Counted from the first letter of the stretch, positions 37,409 through 50,738 are shown. The stretch is DNA of 64,000 nucleotides from Derxia lacustris (GCF_002105195.1 NZ_MUHU01000001.1:1-64000); one strand, 5' to 3'. Notes: generated by a model not told the origin, from the letters alone. Made by a program: numbers and translations.

Positions 37409-37438
37409 AAAAAAATCGCCCCGGGTGGAGCCCGGGGC
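37409..37438 (-). terminator. Rho-independent terminator after carB
   Basis: On the minus strand an 8-bp stem (GCCCCGGG / CCCGGGGC) with a five-base loop is followed by GATTTTTTT. It lies 54 bases after the carB stop and before greA, separating the two transcripts. Confidence 0.9.
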
Positions 37439-37492
37439 AATGTGTTTTCAGCGCGACCGATGATAGCGGAAAGACCCGCCGGTCGCGCCGTC

Positions 37493-40769
<3,277 letters not shown>

Positions 40770-40777
<8 letters not shown>

Positions 40778-41957
40778 GTTTCTTCTCCGCCATCAGCGTG
40801 GTGAAACGGTCGAACAGGTAGGCGATGTCGTGCGGACCGGGGCTCGCCTCGGGGTGACCCTGGAAGCAGAACGCCGGCTTGTCGGTGCGGCGAAAGCCTT
40901 GCAGCGAGCCGTCGAACAGGCTCGTGTGCGTGACCTTGCAGTTGTCGGGCAGCGTGGCTGGATCGACCGCGAAGCCGTGGTTCTGCGAGGTGATGAGCAC
41001 CATGCCGGTTTCGAGGTCCTGCACCGGATGGTTCGCGCCGTGATGGCCGAACTTCATCTTCAGCGTGGTCGCGCCCGACGCCAGACCCATGATCTGGTGG
41101 CCGAGGCAGATGCCGAAGGTGGGATAGCCGAGCTCGATGAGTTCGCGCGCGGCGGCGATGGCGTAGTCGCAGGGCTCGGGATCGCCCGGGCCGTTGCTCA
41201 GGAACACGCCGTCGGGCTTGAGCCTGACGACCTCGCTCGCGGGCGTCTGCGCCGGCACCACGGTGACGCGGGCGCCACGCGCGGCCAGCATGCGCAGGAT
41301 GTTGCGCTTCACGCCGAAGTCGTAGGCCACCACGTGAAAGCGGCTGTCGCTGCGGCCAAAGCCGGGCTTGCCGCTGCCATCGTTGAGCAGCCATTCGCCT
41401 TCGGTCCACTCGTAGGCTTCGCGCGTGCTGACCACCTTGGCCAGATCGAGCCCGGCCATGCCCGCGAACGAGCGCGCCAGCGCGACGGCCTGTTCAGCGT
41501 CGTCACCGACCAGGATGGCGCCGGGCTGGGCGCCCTTGTCGCGCAGGATGCGGGTGAGCTTGCGCGTGTCGATGCCCGCGATGGCGACCGTGCCGTTGCG
41601 CTCGAGATAGGCGCTCAGCGACTCGGTGCTGCGGAAGTTGGAGGCGACTGCGGCGAGATCGCGCACCACCAGACCCGCGGCCTGCACGCCGGGCGCCTCT
41701 TCGTCCTGAAGATTGCACCCGACATTGCCGATATGCGGATAGGTGAGCGTGACGATCTGTCGGCAGTACGACGGGTCGGTCAGGATTTCCTGGTAGCCCG
41801 TGATGGCGGTATTGAAAACGACTTCGCCGACCGTATGGCCGGCGGCGCCGATGGAAATGCCTTTGAACACGGTGCCGTCCGCTAGCGCGAGAATGGCTGC
41901 GGACGGCGCATGCTTGCCGGCTCCCGCAAAGGGACCGAAAGAAGACAACGGCAGCAA
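40770..41957 (-). CDS. carA: Carbamoyl-phosphate synthase small subunit
   Basis: 395 residues: an N-terminal CPSase domain ([33 protein letters not shown]) and a class I glutaminase domain with catalytic Cys in [13 protein letters not shown] and the His/Glu pair in [14 protein letters not shown]. It supplies ammonia from glutamine to CarB. The start is a TTG at 41957; GGAG lies eight bases upstream and this start gives the N-terminus seen in relatives, but a further TTG at 41948 is possible. Confidence 0.96.
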
Positions 41958-42259
41958 GAGGGCGGCTCCGAAAGAGTGTCTGCCACCGAGCGCCGTGCGA
42001 TCACCGCCCGGCTTCTTGCAGGCGTGTCGTGCGCCCGTGCTTGGGGCGCTGCGACGGCGCGAGCCGAGGCTGTGCGGAGGATTTGGGGGGATTGGCGCTA
42101 CAGGAGGCGGGGATGGGTAAACCGCATGAGTATATCACTGTGGAATGTATCAACCTTGCCCCGCTTTTCAACGCAAGGCCATGCATGTGATGCAGCACAC
42201 TAGGACATTCGGTGATGCCCACCTAGGCCATTCACCGGCGGTCCGCACAGGAATGGAAT
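41958..42259. other. Intergenic region between carA and a small unknown gene
   Basis: 302 bases without a supported gene. It holds a candidate extended -10 promoter for carA on the minus strand, a leader of about 165 bases for carA, and the ribosome binding site AGGA seven bases before the ATG at 42260. I found no convincing attenuator, leader peptide or PyrR-type hairpin in the carA leader. Confidence 0.5.
42129..42137 (-). promoter_or_regulatory. Extended -10 promoter candidate for carAB
   Basis: On the minus strand the sequence TGATATACT fits an extended -10 element (TGn-TATACT). The only TTG-type hexamer nearby (TTGATA) is too close at 13 bases, consistent with an extended -10 promoter that does not depend on a -35. 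Transcription would start near 42122. Confidence 0.45.
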
Positions 42260-42571
42260 ATGAATACCTTCAACCCGATGATCCACGATACGAAGTTTGT
42301 CTGGGACGACGGGCGGGGCGAAACCTGGTGCACCCGCGAGTATGTCGAGACCCGCTATCTGCATCGCATCGCGCTTGGCCGCGCCGCCGAGGCGCGGCTG
42401 GCCGGCCAGAACGATGTCGCCGAAGAGTTCGAGCACAAGGCGCGTGGCCTGTCGCGCACGCTCCAGCGGCTGCGCGACCAGGGCCATCTGGGCCGCAACG
42501 AGGCCTACGAGAATGGCGAATTCAGCAAGGCGTTCAAGAGCATGACGGTCGATTCGCTGCGCGTGATCTAG
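42260..42571 (+). CDS. Hypothetical protein
   Basis: 103 residues, not recognised. It is rich in charged residues and predicted mostly helical after a short N-terminal stretch ([18 protein letters not shown]). AGGA lies seven bases before the ATG, and codon use looks like that of neighbouring genes, so it is probably real. It is divergent from carA and upstream of tal but separated from it by 88 bases. Confidence 0.65.
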   Translation: MNTFNPMIHDTKFVWDDGRGETWCTREYVETRYLHRIALGRAAEARLAGQNDVAEEFEHKARGLSRTLQRLRDQGHLGRNEAYENGEFSKAFKSMTVDSLRVI

Positions 42572-42659
42572 CTCGCGCGGCGGGCGGCGGAAGCGTCATT
42601 GCCTTCCGCTACCATCGATTGCGATGTGTGCCGTCGGCGCACCGCAATCCCTTGTCGCC

Positions 42660-43592
42660 ATGAACAGCCTCGACCAACTCAAGCAGTTCACCACCGTGGT
42701 TGCCGACACCGGCGACTTCCAGCTTCTGGCGCAGTACGCGCCGCAGGATGCGACGACCAATCCGTCGCTGGTGCTCAAGGCGGCGCAGAAGCCCGAATAC
42801 CGGCATGTGCTCGAACAGGTCGTGCGCGACGGCGCCGGCAAGTCGGCGAGCGAGCTGATCGACGACGTGCTCGTGGCCTTCGGGCGCGAAATCCTCGCCG
42901 TCATCCCGGGGCGCGTGTCGACCGAAGTCGATGCGCGGCTGTCCTTCGATGCCGATGCCACCGTCGCCAAGGCGCGCGAGATCGTCGCGCGCTACGACGC
43001 CGCCGGCATTCCTCGCGAGCGCGTGCTCATCAAGATCGCGTCGACCTGGGAAGGCATCCAGGCGGCGCGCGTGCTTCAGGCCGAGGGCACGCGCTGCAAC
43101 ATGACGCTGCTGTTCTCGCTGGCCCAGGCCGTGGCCTGCGCCGATGCCGGCGCCCAGCTCATCTCGCCCTTCGTCGGCCGCATCTACGACTGGTATGTGA
43201 AGCGCGACGGCAAGACCTTCGAGCCCGAAGCCGATCCGGGCGTGCTGTCGGTGCGCGGCATCCATGCGTACTACAAGGCACACGGCATCGCCACCGAAGT
43301 GATGGGCGCGAGCTTCCGCTCGGTGGGCGAAGTGCTGGCGCTGGCCGGCTGCGACCTGCTCACGATCAGCCCCGACCTGCTCGAAGCGCTGCGCCAGACC
43401 GATCAGCCGGTCGAGCGCAAGCTTGGCGTGGGCACGCCGGCCGCAATCCCGCGCATCGATCTCGACGAGAAGCGCTTCCGCTGGCTCATGAACGAGGACG
43501 CGATGGCGACCGAGAAGCTCGCCGAAGGCATCCGCACTTTCGGCGCCGACGCCATCAAGCTCGAAGCCGTGATCGCTGCCCTGCTCGACTGA
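42660..43592 (+). CDS. tal: Transaldolase
   Basis: 310-residue pentose phosphate pathway enzyme that transfers a dihydroxyacetone unit between sugar phosphates. The Schiff-base Lys is in [12 protein letters not shown], and [12 protein letters not shown] and [11 protein letters not shown] are further family blocks. The ATG at 42660 ([11 protein letters not shown]) is chosen over one at 42624 because the family starts there. A strong terminator follows. Confidence 0.97.
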   Translation: MNSLDQLKQFTTVVADTGDFQLLAQYAPQDATTNPSLVLKAAQKPEYRHVLEQVVRDGAGKSASELIDDVLVAFGREILAVIPGRVSTEVDARLSFDADATVAKAREIVARYDAAGIPRERVLIKIASTWEGIQAARVLQAEGTRCNMTLLFSLAQAVACADAGAQLISPFVGRIYDWYVKRDGKTFEPEADPGVLSVRGIHAYYKAHGIATEVMGASFRSVGEVLALAGCDLLTISPDLLEALRQTDQPVERKLGVGTPAAIPRIDLDEKRFRWLMNEDAMATEKLAEGIRTFGADAIKLEAVIAALLD

Positions 43593-43605
43593 ACGCCGCA
43601 CCAGC

Positions 43606-43648
43606 AAAAAAGCCGCCCGCTCGCGCATTGCGCGGCGGGCGGCTTTTT
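43606..43648. terminator. Bidirectional terminator between tal and the LytTR regulator
   Basis: A 9-bp stem GCCGCCCGC / GCGGGCGGC, with a further inner CGCG pairing, is flanked by six A residues on the left and five T residues on the right. It can stop transcription from both tal (plus) and the convergent regulator operon (minus). Confidence 0.9.
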
Positions 43649-43667
43649 CATGCGCGCCGAAACGGCG

Positions 43668-44498
43668 TCAGGCGCGCAGCAGCGTCTTGACGTTGGGCCA
43701 TTGCCGGCGGCTGACCGGCAGCGTCTCGTCGAGGCCGCGCAGCTGGATCTGCCAGCCCTGATCGCCCGCCTCGGATTCAGCGCCCTCGCGGCTGGCGCGC
43801 TGGCAGCCGGCGATGGCATTGCGCGCCACCAGCGCCGAGCGATGCACGCGCACGAAGTACTCGCCGAACTCCTCTTCGAGCGCGGTCAGCGATTCCTCGG
43901 TGAGGTACTCGGCGTCGCGGGTGCGGATCGTCGTGTACTTCATTTCGGCGCGGAAATAGAGGATGTCGAGCACCGGCACCAGCGTGAGCTTGCCGCGCTC
44001 GGTCACGGCGATGTGGCGGCGCGACAGCCCGGCCACGGCGGCGGCGCGTTCGAGCGCCTCCTCGCTGAACGCCGGATCGGACACGCGCAGCGCCGCCTCG
44101 CGTTCCTCGCAGCGCTTGCGGGCGCGGTCGAGCGCATCGAACAGGCGCGTCGAGCGCACCGGTTTGAGCAGATAGTCGATGGCCTGCACGTCGAAGGCCT
44201 GCACGGCGTAATCGTCGAAGGCCGTCACGAAGACGATCTGCGGCGCATGACGGCCCGGCATCGGCCGGATGTGCATCGCATGCCGCGCCACCTCGACCCC
44301 GTTCATGCCGGGCATCTGCACGTCGAGCAGCACCACGTCGGGCAGCAGCTCCTCGATTTGCGTGATGGCTTCGCGGCCGTTGGCGGCCTCGCCGACGATG
44401 CGGGTCTCGATTTGCGATCGCAGGTCTTCGAGCAGGATGCGCAGCCGCGACCGCGCCAGCGGTTCGTCGTCTACAAGCAATAAGCGCAGTGGTCTCAT
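43668..44498 (-). CDS. LytTR-type response regulator (AlgR-like)
   Basis: 276 residues: a receiver domain (phosphoacceptor Asp59 in VVLLDVQMPGMNG, Lys in YLLKPV) and a C-terminal LytTR DNA-binding domain (about 160-272, with IAVTERGKLTLVPVLDILYF and FVRVHRSALVARNAI). It overlaps the upstream kinase gene by four bases (ATGA). The pair, opposite argH, matches the algZ-algR arrangement of pseudomonads, so an AlgR-type role is likely; its targets cannot be read here. Confidence 0.92.
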   Translation of the reverse strand: MRPLRLLLVDDEPLARSRLRILLEDLRSQIETRIVGEAANGREAITQIEELLPDVVLLDVQMPGMNGVEVARHAMHIRPMPGRHAPQIVFVTAFDDYAVQAFDVQAIDYLLKPVRSTRLFDALDRARKRCEEREAALRVSDPAFSEEALERAAAVAGLSRRHIAVTERGKLTLVPVLDILYFRAEMKYTTIRTRDAEYLTEESLTALEEEFGEYFVRVHRSALVARNAIAGCQRASREGAESEAGDQGWQIQLRGLDETLPVSRRQWPNVKTLLRA

Positions 44499-45565
44499 GT
44501 TCGGTCCTGGTCCCCGTCCTCCGGGTTGAATGGCAAGGTGATCGACACCCGCCACAGCTTGCCGTCGCCCCCGATGCGCAGGCGCGCCTCAAGGTCGTAC
44601 AGCAGCGAAAGCCGTTCGCGGATGTTGGCGAGCGCCAGCCGGTTGCCGGGTCGGCGACGGATCACGGGATCGTAGGTGTTCTCGACGACGATGATCAGTT
44701 CGCGTCCGACCCCGGTGATGCGCACGCGCACCTGGCCGGGTTGCTCGGCGGGCTCGATGCCGTGGTGTACGGCGTTTTCAAGCAAAGGTTGAAGCAGCAA
44801 AGCCGGAACCGGGTAATCACCCGGCATTCTTGCCAAATCCCATTCGACGGTGAGCCGGTCGCCGATGCGGACCTGCTCGATGTCGACGTACTGCTGGGCC
44901 AGCCGCACCTCGTCGGCGAGCGGCAGCAGCGCGCGGGCATCGCCCATGCTGGCGCGAAACAGCTCGGCCAGATCGCCAAGCACGCGCTCTGCCAGCGGCG
45001 GATCGATGCGCACCAGCGACATCGCGGCATTGAGGCTGTTGAACAGGAAGTGCGGCCGGATGCGCGCCTGCAGAGCCTGCAAGCGCGCATCGGCCAGCGC
45101 CGGCGAGACCGCGCGTGCGCGCAGCTCGATGGTCCAGGCAATCATCACCGCCGCCAGGCCAAAGCCGGAGATGCGCATCAGCAGCGTCGACACTCCGGGC
45201 AAGGCCTCGGGCGGCATGAAGGCGCCCATCGCAAGGGTGAGCAGCAGCGCCCAGCCAGCGCCGATGGCACCCGCGATCAGCGAGCGCACGCGCGAGCGAA
45301 AACCGTTCAGCCGCAGCCGCAGCGAGCACATGGTGGTGATGCAGACCAGCGTGAGCGGCTCGACCATCGCGCCCTGCTCCAGCACCGCCAGCGCGAAGCC
45401 GCCGGCGTTCTGGGCCCGCATCAGTGCGGCGACGAGCAATCCGAGATTGGCCAGCCCGAGCACCCGCAGCACGGTCCCGAAGTTGCAATAGTCGGGAGCG
45501 GGCGTGGGCGCCTGGGCGCAGACCTCGAGGGCGTCGGCTTCTGGTTTTGTGGGTCCTGCGCGCAT
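44495..45565 (-). CDS. LytS/AlgZ-type sensor histidine kinase
   Basis: 356 residues: several membrane helices (about 30-150), then the His_kinase domain of the LytS/YehU type with ARIRPHFLFNSLNAAMSLV, where the phosphorylated His lies, and an HATPase domain with LLQPLLENAVHHGIEP. The ATG at 45565 is preferred over one at 45748 that would overlap the argH leader and add a low-complexity head. It is translationally coupled to the LytTR regulator and divergent from argH. Confidence 0.88.
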   Translation of the reverse strand: MRAGPTKPEADALEVCAQAPTPAPDYCNFGTVLRVLGLANLGLLVAALMRAQNAGGFALAVLEQGAMVEPLTLVCITTMCSLRLRLNGFRSRVRSLIAGAIGAGWALLLTLAMGAFMPPEALPGVSTLLMRISGFGLAAVMIAWTIELRARAVSPALADARLQALQARIRPHFLFNSLNAAMSLVRIDPPLAERVLGDLAELFRASMGDARALLPLADEVRLAQQYVDIEQVRIGDRLTVEWDLARMPGDYPVPALLLQPLLENAVHHGIEPAEQPGQVRVRITGVGRELIIVVENTYDPVIRRRPGNRLALANIRERLSLLYDLEARLRIGGDGKLWRVSITLPFNPEDGDQDRT

Positions 45566-45624
45566 GAACTCGCGTGGTGGAAATGCACGATGGGATCGGG
45601 ACAAACCCGCCTGAGGCTGCGACC

Positions 45625-45630
45625 TATAAT
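45625..45630 (+). promoter_or_regulatory. Candidate -10 box upstream of argH
   Basis: A perfect TATAAT on the plus strand, with no good -35 17 bases upstream. Transcription would begin near 45637, giving a 220-base leader to argH. The leader contains GGCTGCC/GGCAGCC and ACGGGG/CCCCGT stems and a six-T run at 45838-45843. Confidence 0.45.
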
Positions 45631-45857
45631 CGCGGCCCGACATGCAGCACGCCCGCGTCAACGCGCCAAAGCATGCATGCGGCCCGGGCCGGCTGCCGAT
45701 CGGCGGCAGCCACGCGGCGCCTTCGCCACGCTTGTTCGGCGCCGACAACCGGATTGGCCGCGCCGATCGTCAGACATCTGCAGCGCCGGCTCTACGGGGA
45801 CAACCCCGTCGAACTCATCTGGCATGGCCGCAACAGCCTTTTTTGTATTCAAAGATT

Positions 45858-47255
45858 ATGACAGAGCAGCTTTACAAGAAGCACGAAGCATGGTCAGGCC
45901 GCTTCGACGAACCGGTGTCCGAACTCGTGCAGCGTTACACCGCTTCCGTGAATTTTGACCGCCGCCTCTGGCGCCACGACATTCAGGGCTCGCTTGCGCA
46001 TGCCGAGATGCTGAATCACGTCGGCATCCTCAGCGCCGCCGATCTGGCTGCCATCCGCAGTGGAATGGATACGATTGTTGCCGAGATCGAGTCGGGCCAA
46101 TTCGAGTGGCAACTGGCTCTCGAGGACGTTCATCTCAATATCGAAGCGCGGCTGACTGCGCTGGCAGGCGATGCGGGCAAGCGCCTGCACACCGGCCGCT
46201 CGCGCAACGATCAGGTCGCGACCGACATCCGCCTGTGGCTGCGCGACGAGATCGACCGCATCGTCGGCCTGCTCGGCAAGCTGCAACTGGCCCTCGTCGA
46301 AGTGGCCGAGCAAAACGCCGACACCATCCTGCCGGGCTTCACCCATCTGCAAGTGGCGCAGCCGGTGGTGTTCGGTCATCACCTGCTGGCCTATGTGGAA
46401 ATGTTTGCGCGCGATGCGGAACGCCTGCTCGACGTGCGCAAGCGCGTCAACCGGCTGCCGCTCGGCGCCGCCGCGCTGGCCGGCACCAGCTTCCCGATCG
46501 ACCGCGAGCGCGTTGCCGCGACGCTCGGCTTCGACGCCGTGGCGCGCAATTCGCTCGACGCCGTCAGCGACCGCGACTTCGCGATCGAATTCAGCGCCGC
46601 CGCCGCGCTGGTGATGGTGCACATCTCGCGGCTGTCGGAAGAACTCGTCATCTGGATGAGCCCGCGCGTGGGCTTCATCGATCTGGCCGACCGCTTCTGC
46701 ACCGGCTCGTCGATCATGCCGCAGAAGAAGAACCCCGACGTGCCCGAGCTGGCGCGCGGCAAGACCGGCCGCGTGGTCGGCCATCTGATGGGTCTGGTCG
46801 TGCTCATGAAGGGCCAGCCGCTCGCCTACAACAAGGACAACCAGGAAGACAAGGAGCCGCTGTTCGACACCGCCGACACGCTGGTCGACACGCTCACGAT
46901 CTTTGCCGACATGGCCGCCGGCATTCGCGTCAAGCCCGACGCAATGCGCGCCGCCGCGCTGCAGGGCTTTGCCACCGCGACCGATCTGGCGGATTACCTG
47001 GTGAAACGCGGCCTTCCCTTCCGCGACGCTCATGAAGCCGTGGCGAGGGCCGTCAAGGCATGCGTGGATCGCGGCTGCGACCTGTCGGATCTGAGCGTGG
47101 AAGAGCTGCGTGCCTTCAGCGCGCTCGTGGGCGACGACGCCAAGGCCGTGCTCACGCTCGAAGGCTCGGTCGCCGCGCGCGATCACGTGGGCGGCACTGC
47201 CCCCAACCAGGTTCGCGCGCAGATTGCCGCCGCGCGCGCCCGTCTGGGCGGCTGA
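45858..47255 (+). CDS. argH: Argininosuccinate lyase
   Basis: 465 residues. It is the last enzyme of arginine synthesis, splitting argininosuccinate to arginine and fumarate. The fumarase/aspartase signature [12 protein letters not shown] is present, as are [13 protein letters not shown] and [12 protein letters not shown]. The ATG at 45858 gives the standard [16 protein letters not shown] start. The frame stays open for a further 72 codons upstream to 45642, but that extension is not conserved by eye and is not adopted. Confidence 0.97.
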   Translation: MTEQLYKKHEAWSGRFDEPVSELVQRYTASVNFDRRLWRHDIQGSLAHAEMLNHVGILSAADLAAIRSGMDTIVAEIESGQFEWQLALEDVHLNIEARLTALAGDAGKRLHTGRSRNDQVATDIRLWLRDEIDRIVGLLGKLQLALVEVAEQNADTILPGFTHLQVAQPVVFGHHLLAYVEMFARDAERLLDVRKRVNRLPLGAAALAGTSFPIDRERVAATLGFDAVARNSLDAVSDRDFAIEFSAAAALVMVHISRLSEELVIWMSPRVGFIDLADRFCTGSSIMPQKKNPDVPELARGKTGRVVGHLMGLVVLMKGQPLAYNKDNQEDKEPLFDTADTLVDTLTIFADMAAGIRVKPDAMRAAALQGFATATDLADYLVKRGLPFRDAHEAVARAVKACVDRGCDLSDLSVEELRAFSALVGDDAKAVLTLEGSVAARDHVGGTAPNQVRAQIAAARARLGG

Positions 47256-47290
47256 GCCCCACTGCAAACCAGGTCGCGCGCCTCATCGTC

Positions 47291-48622
47291 ATGTCTTCTT
47301 CAATGGATCAACGCATCGGCAAGTACGAACTCATCCGTCGCATCGGCGAGGGGAGTTCGAGCAACGTCTGGCTGTGCCGCGATCCGTTCACCGAGCGGCT
47401 GGTCGCCGTGAAGGTGGCCAAGTCCGAGACCCTGCGCGACGAGCGCTATTCGCATGTGTATCGCAAGCTGTTCGCGGTCGAGGCGCATCTGGCGGGCAAG
47501 CTGCATCACCCGCACATCGCCATGATCCTCGACGCGGTGGACGAGGGCGACCTGCGCTACATCGTGAGCGAGTACGTGCCGGGCGGCACGCTGGAGCAGT
47601 TCTGCCGGCCCGAGCGCCTGCTGCCGCAGGAGAAGGTGGTGGAAATCATGTTCAAGTGCGCGCGCGCGCTTGAGTTCGCCCACCGCATCGGCATCACCCA
47701 CCGCGACGTCAAGCCGGCCAACATCCTCGTCAATTCCGACAACGACGAGGTGCGCGACGTGAAGCTCACCGACTTCGGCACCGCCATGAATCTGGCCGAG
47801 GACTCGACGCTGGTCGAAGGCATCGGCTCGCCGGCCTACATGTCGCCCGAGCAGATTTCCGAAGGCGCGCTGTCGCACCAGACCGACATCTATTCGCTCG
47901 GCGTGGTGATGTACCAGCTGCTCACCGGCCGCCTGCCGTTCGAGGCGCAGAACAACGCGGCCATGATTTATCAGGTGCTGCATTCCACGCCGCCCGCGCC
48001 GTCGGAGCTGCGGCCCGGCGTGGCCGAGCACATCGAGGCCATCGCGGTGAAGGCGATGGCCAAGGACCGCAGCCAGCGCTACCCGAGCTGGGACGCCTTC
48101 GCCGCCGATCTGGCGCGCGCCGCGCGCGCCGAGCCGCGTTCCATTCGCGCGCGCGAAGTGGCCGACACCGAGCGCTTCAGCCTGCTCAAGAGCCTGCGTT
48201 TCTTCGACCGCTTCGACGAGGCCCAGCTGTGGGAAGTGGTGCGCTTTGCCGACTGGCAGCGGCGCGGCCATGCCCAGCGCCTGTATGCCGAGGGCGACAT
48301 GGGTACCGACTTCTTCATCCTGGCCGAAGGTCAGGTGCGCGTGACCAAGCACGGCAAGCTGCTGACCGCGCTGGGCCCCGGCGAATGCATTGGCGAGATG
48401 GGCTATCTGGCCGGCCTCGACCATGCCGAGGATGCGAGCCATCCGGCCGCGCAACGCAGCGCCGACGTGGTCACGGTGATGCCCTGCACGCTGATCCGCG
48501 TGTCGCCGACTGCGCTGGCCGCCGCGAGCGAAGGCTGCCAGCTGCGCTTCAACCGCGCCTTCCTCAGCCTGCTGGCCGAACGCTTGCAGGTGGCGAACCA
48601 GCGGCTCACCACCCCGGGTTGA
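47291..48622 (+). CDS. Serine/threonine protein kinase with C-terminal cyclic-nucleotide-type domain
   Basis: 443 residues. The Hanks-type kinase domain (about 10-275) has the GEGSSSNVW loop, Lys41, HRDVKPANIL with Asp139, DFG at 161-163 and GSPAYMSPEQ activation segment, so it looks active. A linker follows, then a CRP/cNMP-like beta-roll (about 305-440) with IGEMGYLAG and QRSADVVTV, where the Glu and Arg needed to hold a cyclic nucleotide phosphate are kept. No membrane helix is seen. The ligand and substrates are unknown. Starts at 47291 or 47303 are both possible. Confidence 0.9.
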   Translation: MSSSMDQRIGKYELIRRIGEGSSSNVWLCRDPFTERLVAVKVAKSETLRDERYSHVYRKLFAVEAHLAGKLHHPHIAMILDAVDEGDLRYIVSEYVPGGTLEQFCRPERLLPQEKVVEIMFKCARALEFAHRIGITHRDVKPANILVNSDNDEVRDVKLTDFGTAMNLAEDSTLVEGIGSPAYMSPEQISEGALSHQTDIYSLGVVMYQLLTGRLPFEAQNNAAMIYQVLHSTPPAPSELRPGVAEHIEAIAVKAMAKDRSQRYPSWDAFAADLARAARAEPRSIRAREVADTERFSLLKSLRFFDRFDEAQLWEVVRFADWQRRGHAQRLYAEGDMGTDFFILAEGQVRVTKHGKLLTALGPGECIGEMGYLAGLDHAEDASHPAAQRSADVVTVMPCTLIRVSPTALAAASEGCQLRFNRAFLSLLAERLQVANQRLTTPG

Positions 48623-48629
48623 ACCGGCG

Positions 48630-49979
48630 TCAGCTGCCGGCGATGACCATTTCGCCGATCAGGATCGAGCCGGTGGTCTTGGTGCCGCGCGAGATGCGGT
48701 CGGCACCGATGGCCACGATGTTCTCGAACATCTGGCGCAGATTGCCGGCGATGGTGATCTCGCCGACCGGATGCACGATCTTGCCGTTTTCGACCCAGTG
48801 GCCGGCCGCGCCGCGCGAGTAGTCGCCGGTCACGTAGTTGACGCCCTGGCCCATCAGGTCGGTGACGAGCAGGCCGGTGCCGAGCTTGCGCAGCATCTGC
48901 TCGAAGTCGTCCCCGCGTTTGGTGTGGGTGGAGCTGAGCACCAGGTTGTGCGAGCCGCCCGCATTGCCGGTGGTGCGCATGCCGAGCTTGCGCGCCGAGT
49001 AGGTCGACAGGAAATAGCCCTGCACGATGCCGTCGCGGACCACGTCGCGGCGCTGGGTGCGCACGCCTTCCTCGTCGAACGGGGCGCTGCCCATCGCGCC
49101 CTTGATGTGCGGGTCTTCCGACAGGTTGATGTGCGACGGGAACACCTGGGCGCCGAGCGAATCGGCCAGGAAGGTGGTGCGGCGGTAGAGCGCGCCGCCC
49201 GAGATCGCCTGCACGAAGCTGCCGAGCAGCCCGCCGGCCAGCGGCGCCTCGAACAGCACCGGGCATTTGCGCGTGCTGATCTTGCGGGCGCCGATGCGCG
49301 ACAGCGCGCGCCGCGCGGCGTACTCGCCGACCACTTCGGGCAGCGCCAGCTTCTTGGGATCGCGGCTGGCGGTGTACCAGTCGTCGCGCTCCATCTCGCG
49401 GCCCACGCGTGCGATCGGCGCGACCGTGAGGTAGTGGCGCGAATGCGGATAGCCGCCCATGAAGCCGCGCGAATTGGCCGAGATGAACTGCGCGTGCTGC
49501 ACCGACACGCTGGCGCCGTCGCTGTTGCGGATCGCCGGATCGACCGCGAAGGCCGCGTCCTCGGCGCGCTTGGCGAAGGCGATGGCATCGTCGGCCGAGA
49601 TGTCCCAGGGCTTGTAGAGCTTGAGATCGAGCGGCTGGCGCTCGAAGAACTCGTCCTCGGGCAGGCCGGAGAATTCGTCGGGCGAGGTGAAGCGCGCGAT
49701 GTCGAGCGCCGCCTGCACCGTGTCTTCGAGCGCCTTGAGCGAGAAGTCCGACGTGCTGGCGTGGCCCTTCTTCTTGCCCAGATAGCAGGTCAGGCCCACG
49801 CCCTTGTCCTGGTTCTGCTCGATGGTCTCGACCTTGCCGCGGCGCACATTCACCGACAGGCCGCTGCCCTCGCTGACCTCCACCGCGCATTCTGTGGCGC
49901 CGCGCGCCCGGGCGATGTGGAGCACGTTCTCGGCGAGTTCACGCAGATGGTCGATCGGATAGCTGAAGTGGTTGGACAT
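48630..49979 (-). CDS. pmbA: TldE/PmbA metalloprotease
   Basis: 449 residues with the PmbA/TldE fold: VEVSEGSGLSVNVRRGKVE at the N-terminus, YSARKLGMRTTGNAGGSHN and NYVTGDYSRGAAGHWVENG near the C-terminus. With TldD it forms a heterodimeric metalloprotease that matures microcin-type peptides and affects CcdA and gyrase inhibition. TldD is not in this window. It converges on the kinase gene with a seven-base gap. Confidence 0.96.
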   Translation of the reverse strand: MSNHFSYPIDHLRELAENVLHIARARGATECAVEVSEGSGLSVNVRRGKVETIEQNQDKGVGLTCYLGKKKGHASTSDFSLKALEDTVQAALDIARFTSPDEFSGLPEDEFFERQPLDLKLYKPWDISADDAIAFAKRAEDAAFAVDPAIRNSDGASVSVQHAQFISANSRGFMGGYPHSRHYLTVAPIARVGREMERDDWYTASRDPKKLALPEVVGEYAARRALSRIGARKISTRKCPVLFEAPLAGGLLGSFVQAISGGALYRRTTFLADSLGAQVFPSHINLSEDPHIKGAMGSAPFDEEGVRTQRRDVVRDGIVQGYFLSTYSARKLGMRTTGNAGGSHNLVLSSTHTKRGDDFEQMLRKLGTGLLVTDLMGQGVNYVTGDYSRGAAGHWVENGKIVHPVGEITIAGNLRQMFENIVAIGADRISRGTKTTGSILIGEMVIAGS

Positions 49980-50141
49980 GGCGGTCGGCAGGAGGAGCGC
50001 ACGCGCGCGGGAGGGAGTCGCTTTTAGCGGCGGCTATCATAGCAAGCGCGTGACAGGGAAATTTCCGCCGCGCAACGCATACAGGCACGTCATGAACCAT
50101 CAATATTCATATTTACCCACGGGTTTTGGGCGAGGTCTCGC

Positions 50142-50738
50142 ATGAAATCGCATGTGGAAGAAACCGGCGCCGACGACGAGTACGACGGTCCTTCGCGCAG
50201 CCAGCTCAAGCGCGACAGCGAAGCGCTGCAAGCGTTCGCCGAGCAGCTGGTGGAACTGGGCCGCGACCAGCTCGCGCGCATCGATCTGCCCGAGCCGCTG
50301 GCGGTCGCCATCCGCGACACCCAGCGCATCACCGCCCACGGCGGGCTGCGGCGCCAGCGCCAGTACCTGGGCAAGCTGATGCGCGCGCTCGACGAGCCGA
50401 CGGTCGAGCGCATGAAGCGCGGCTACCTCGCGGTCACGCAGCAATCGCGCGACGAGGTGAAGCTGATGCACAGCCTGGAGCGCTGGCGCGAAAAGCTCAT
50501 CGAGGACGACAGGACGCTCGATGTGTGGACCGCCGAGTACGGCATCGACGGCTTGCAGGATCTGCGCAATCTGATCCGGCAGGCGCGCCGCGAGAAGGCC
50601 GACAACCGGCCGCCGAAGGCCTTCCGCGAGCTGTTCCAGCGCCTGAAGGCGGCGGCGCTCGGCGAGGCCGAACGCATCGACGCCGCAGCTCAGCCGCCCG
50701 CCTCCGACGAAAACGCCGACGACGAGGACCGCTCATGA
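50142..50738 (+). CDS. yjgA: Ribosome-associated protein YjgA (DarP, DUF615)
   Basis: 198-residue DUF615 protein. The family associates with 50S precursors and helps large subunit assembly. Recognisable are SRSQLKRDSEALQAFAEQLVEL, RRQRQYLGKLMR and RRLIRQARRE-like LRNLIRQARREKADN. It is typically divergent from pmbA, as here. GAGG precedes the ATG by six bases, and the stop overlaps mog (ATGA). Confidence 0.93.
   Translation: MKSHVEETGADDEYDGPSRSQLKRDSEALQAFAEQLVELGRDQLARIDLPEPLAVAIRDTQRITAHGGLRRQRQYLGKLMRALDEPTVERMKRGYLAVTQQSRDEVKLMHSLERWREKLIEDDRTLDVWTAEYGIDGLQDLRNLIRQARREKADNRPPKAFRELFQRLKAAALGEAERIDAAAQPPASDENADDEDRS

Noticed and set aside
41958-42122. Pyrimidine- or arginine-responsive attenuator in the carA leader
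   Set aside because: No terminator hairpin with T run or regulatory leader ORF could be found in the leader.
45642-45857. 72-residue N-terminal extension of ArgH
   Set aside because: The frame is open, but the extension is low-complexity, lacks a ribosome binding site and is not part of the conserved ArgH N-terminus, which begins at MTEQLYKK.
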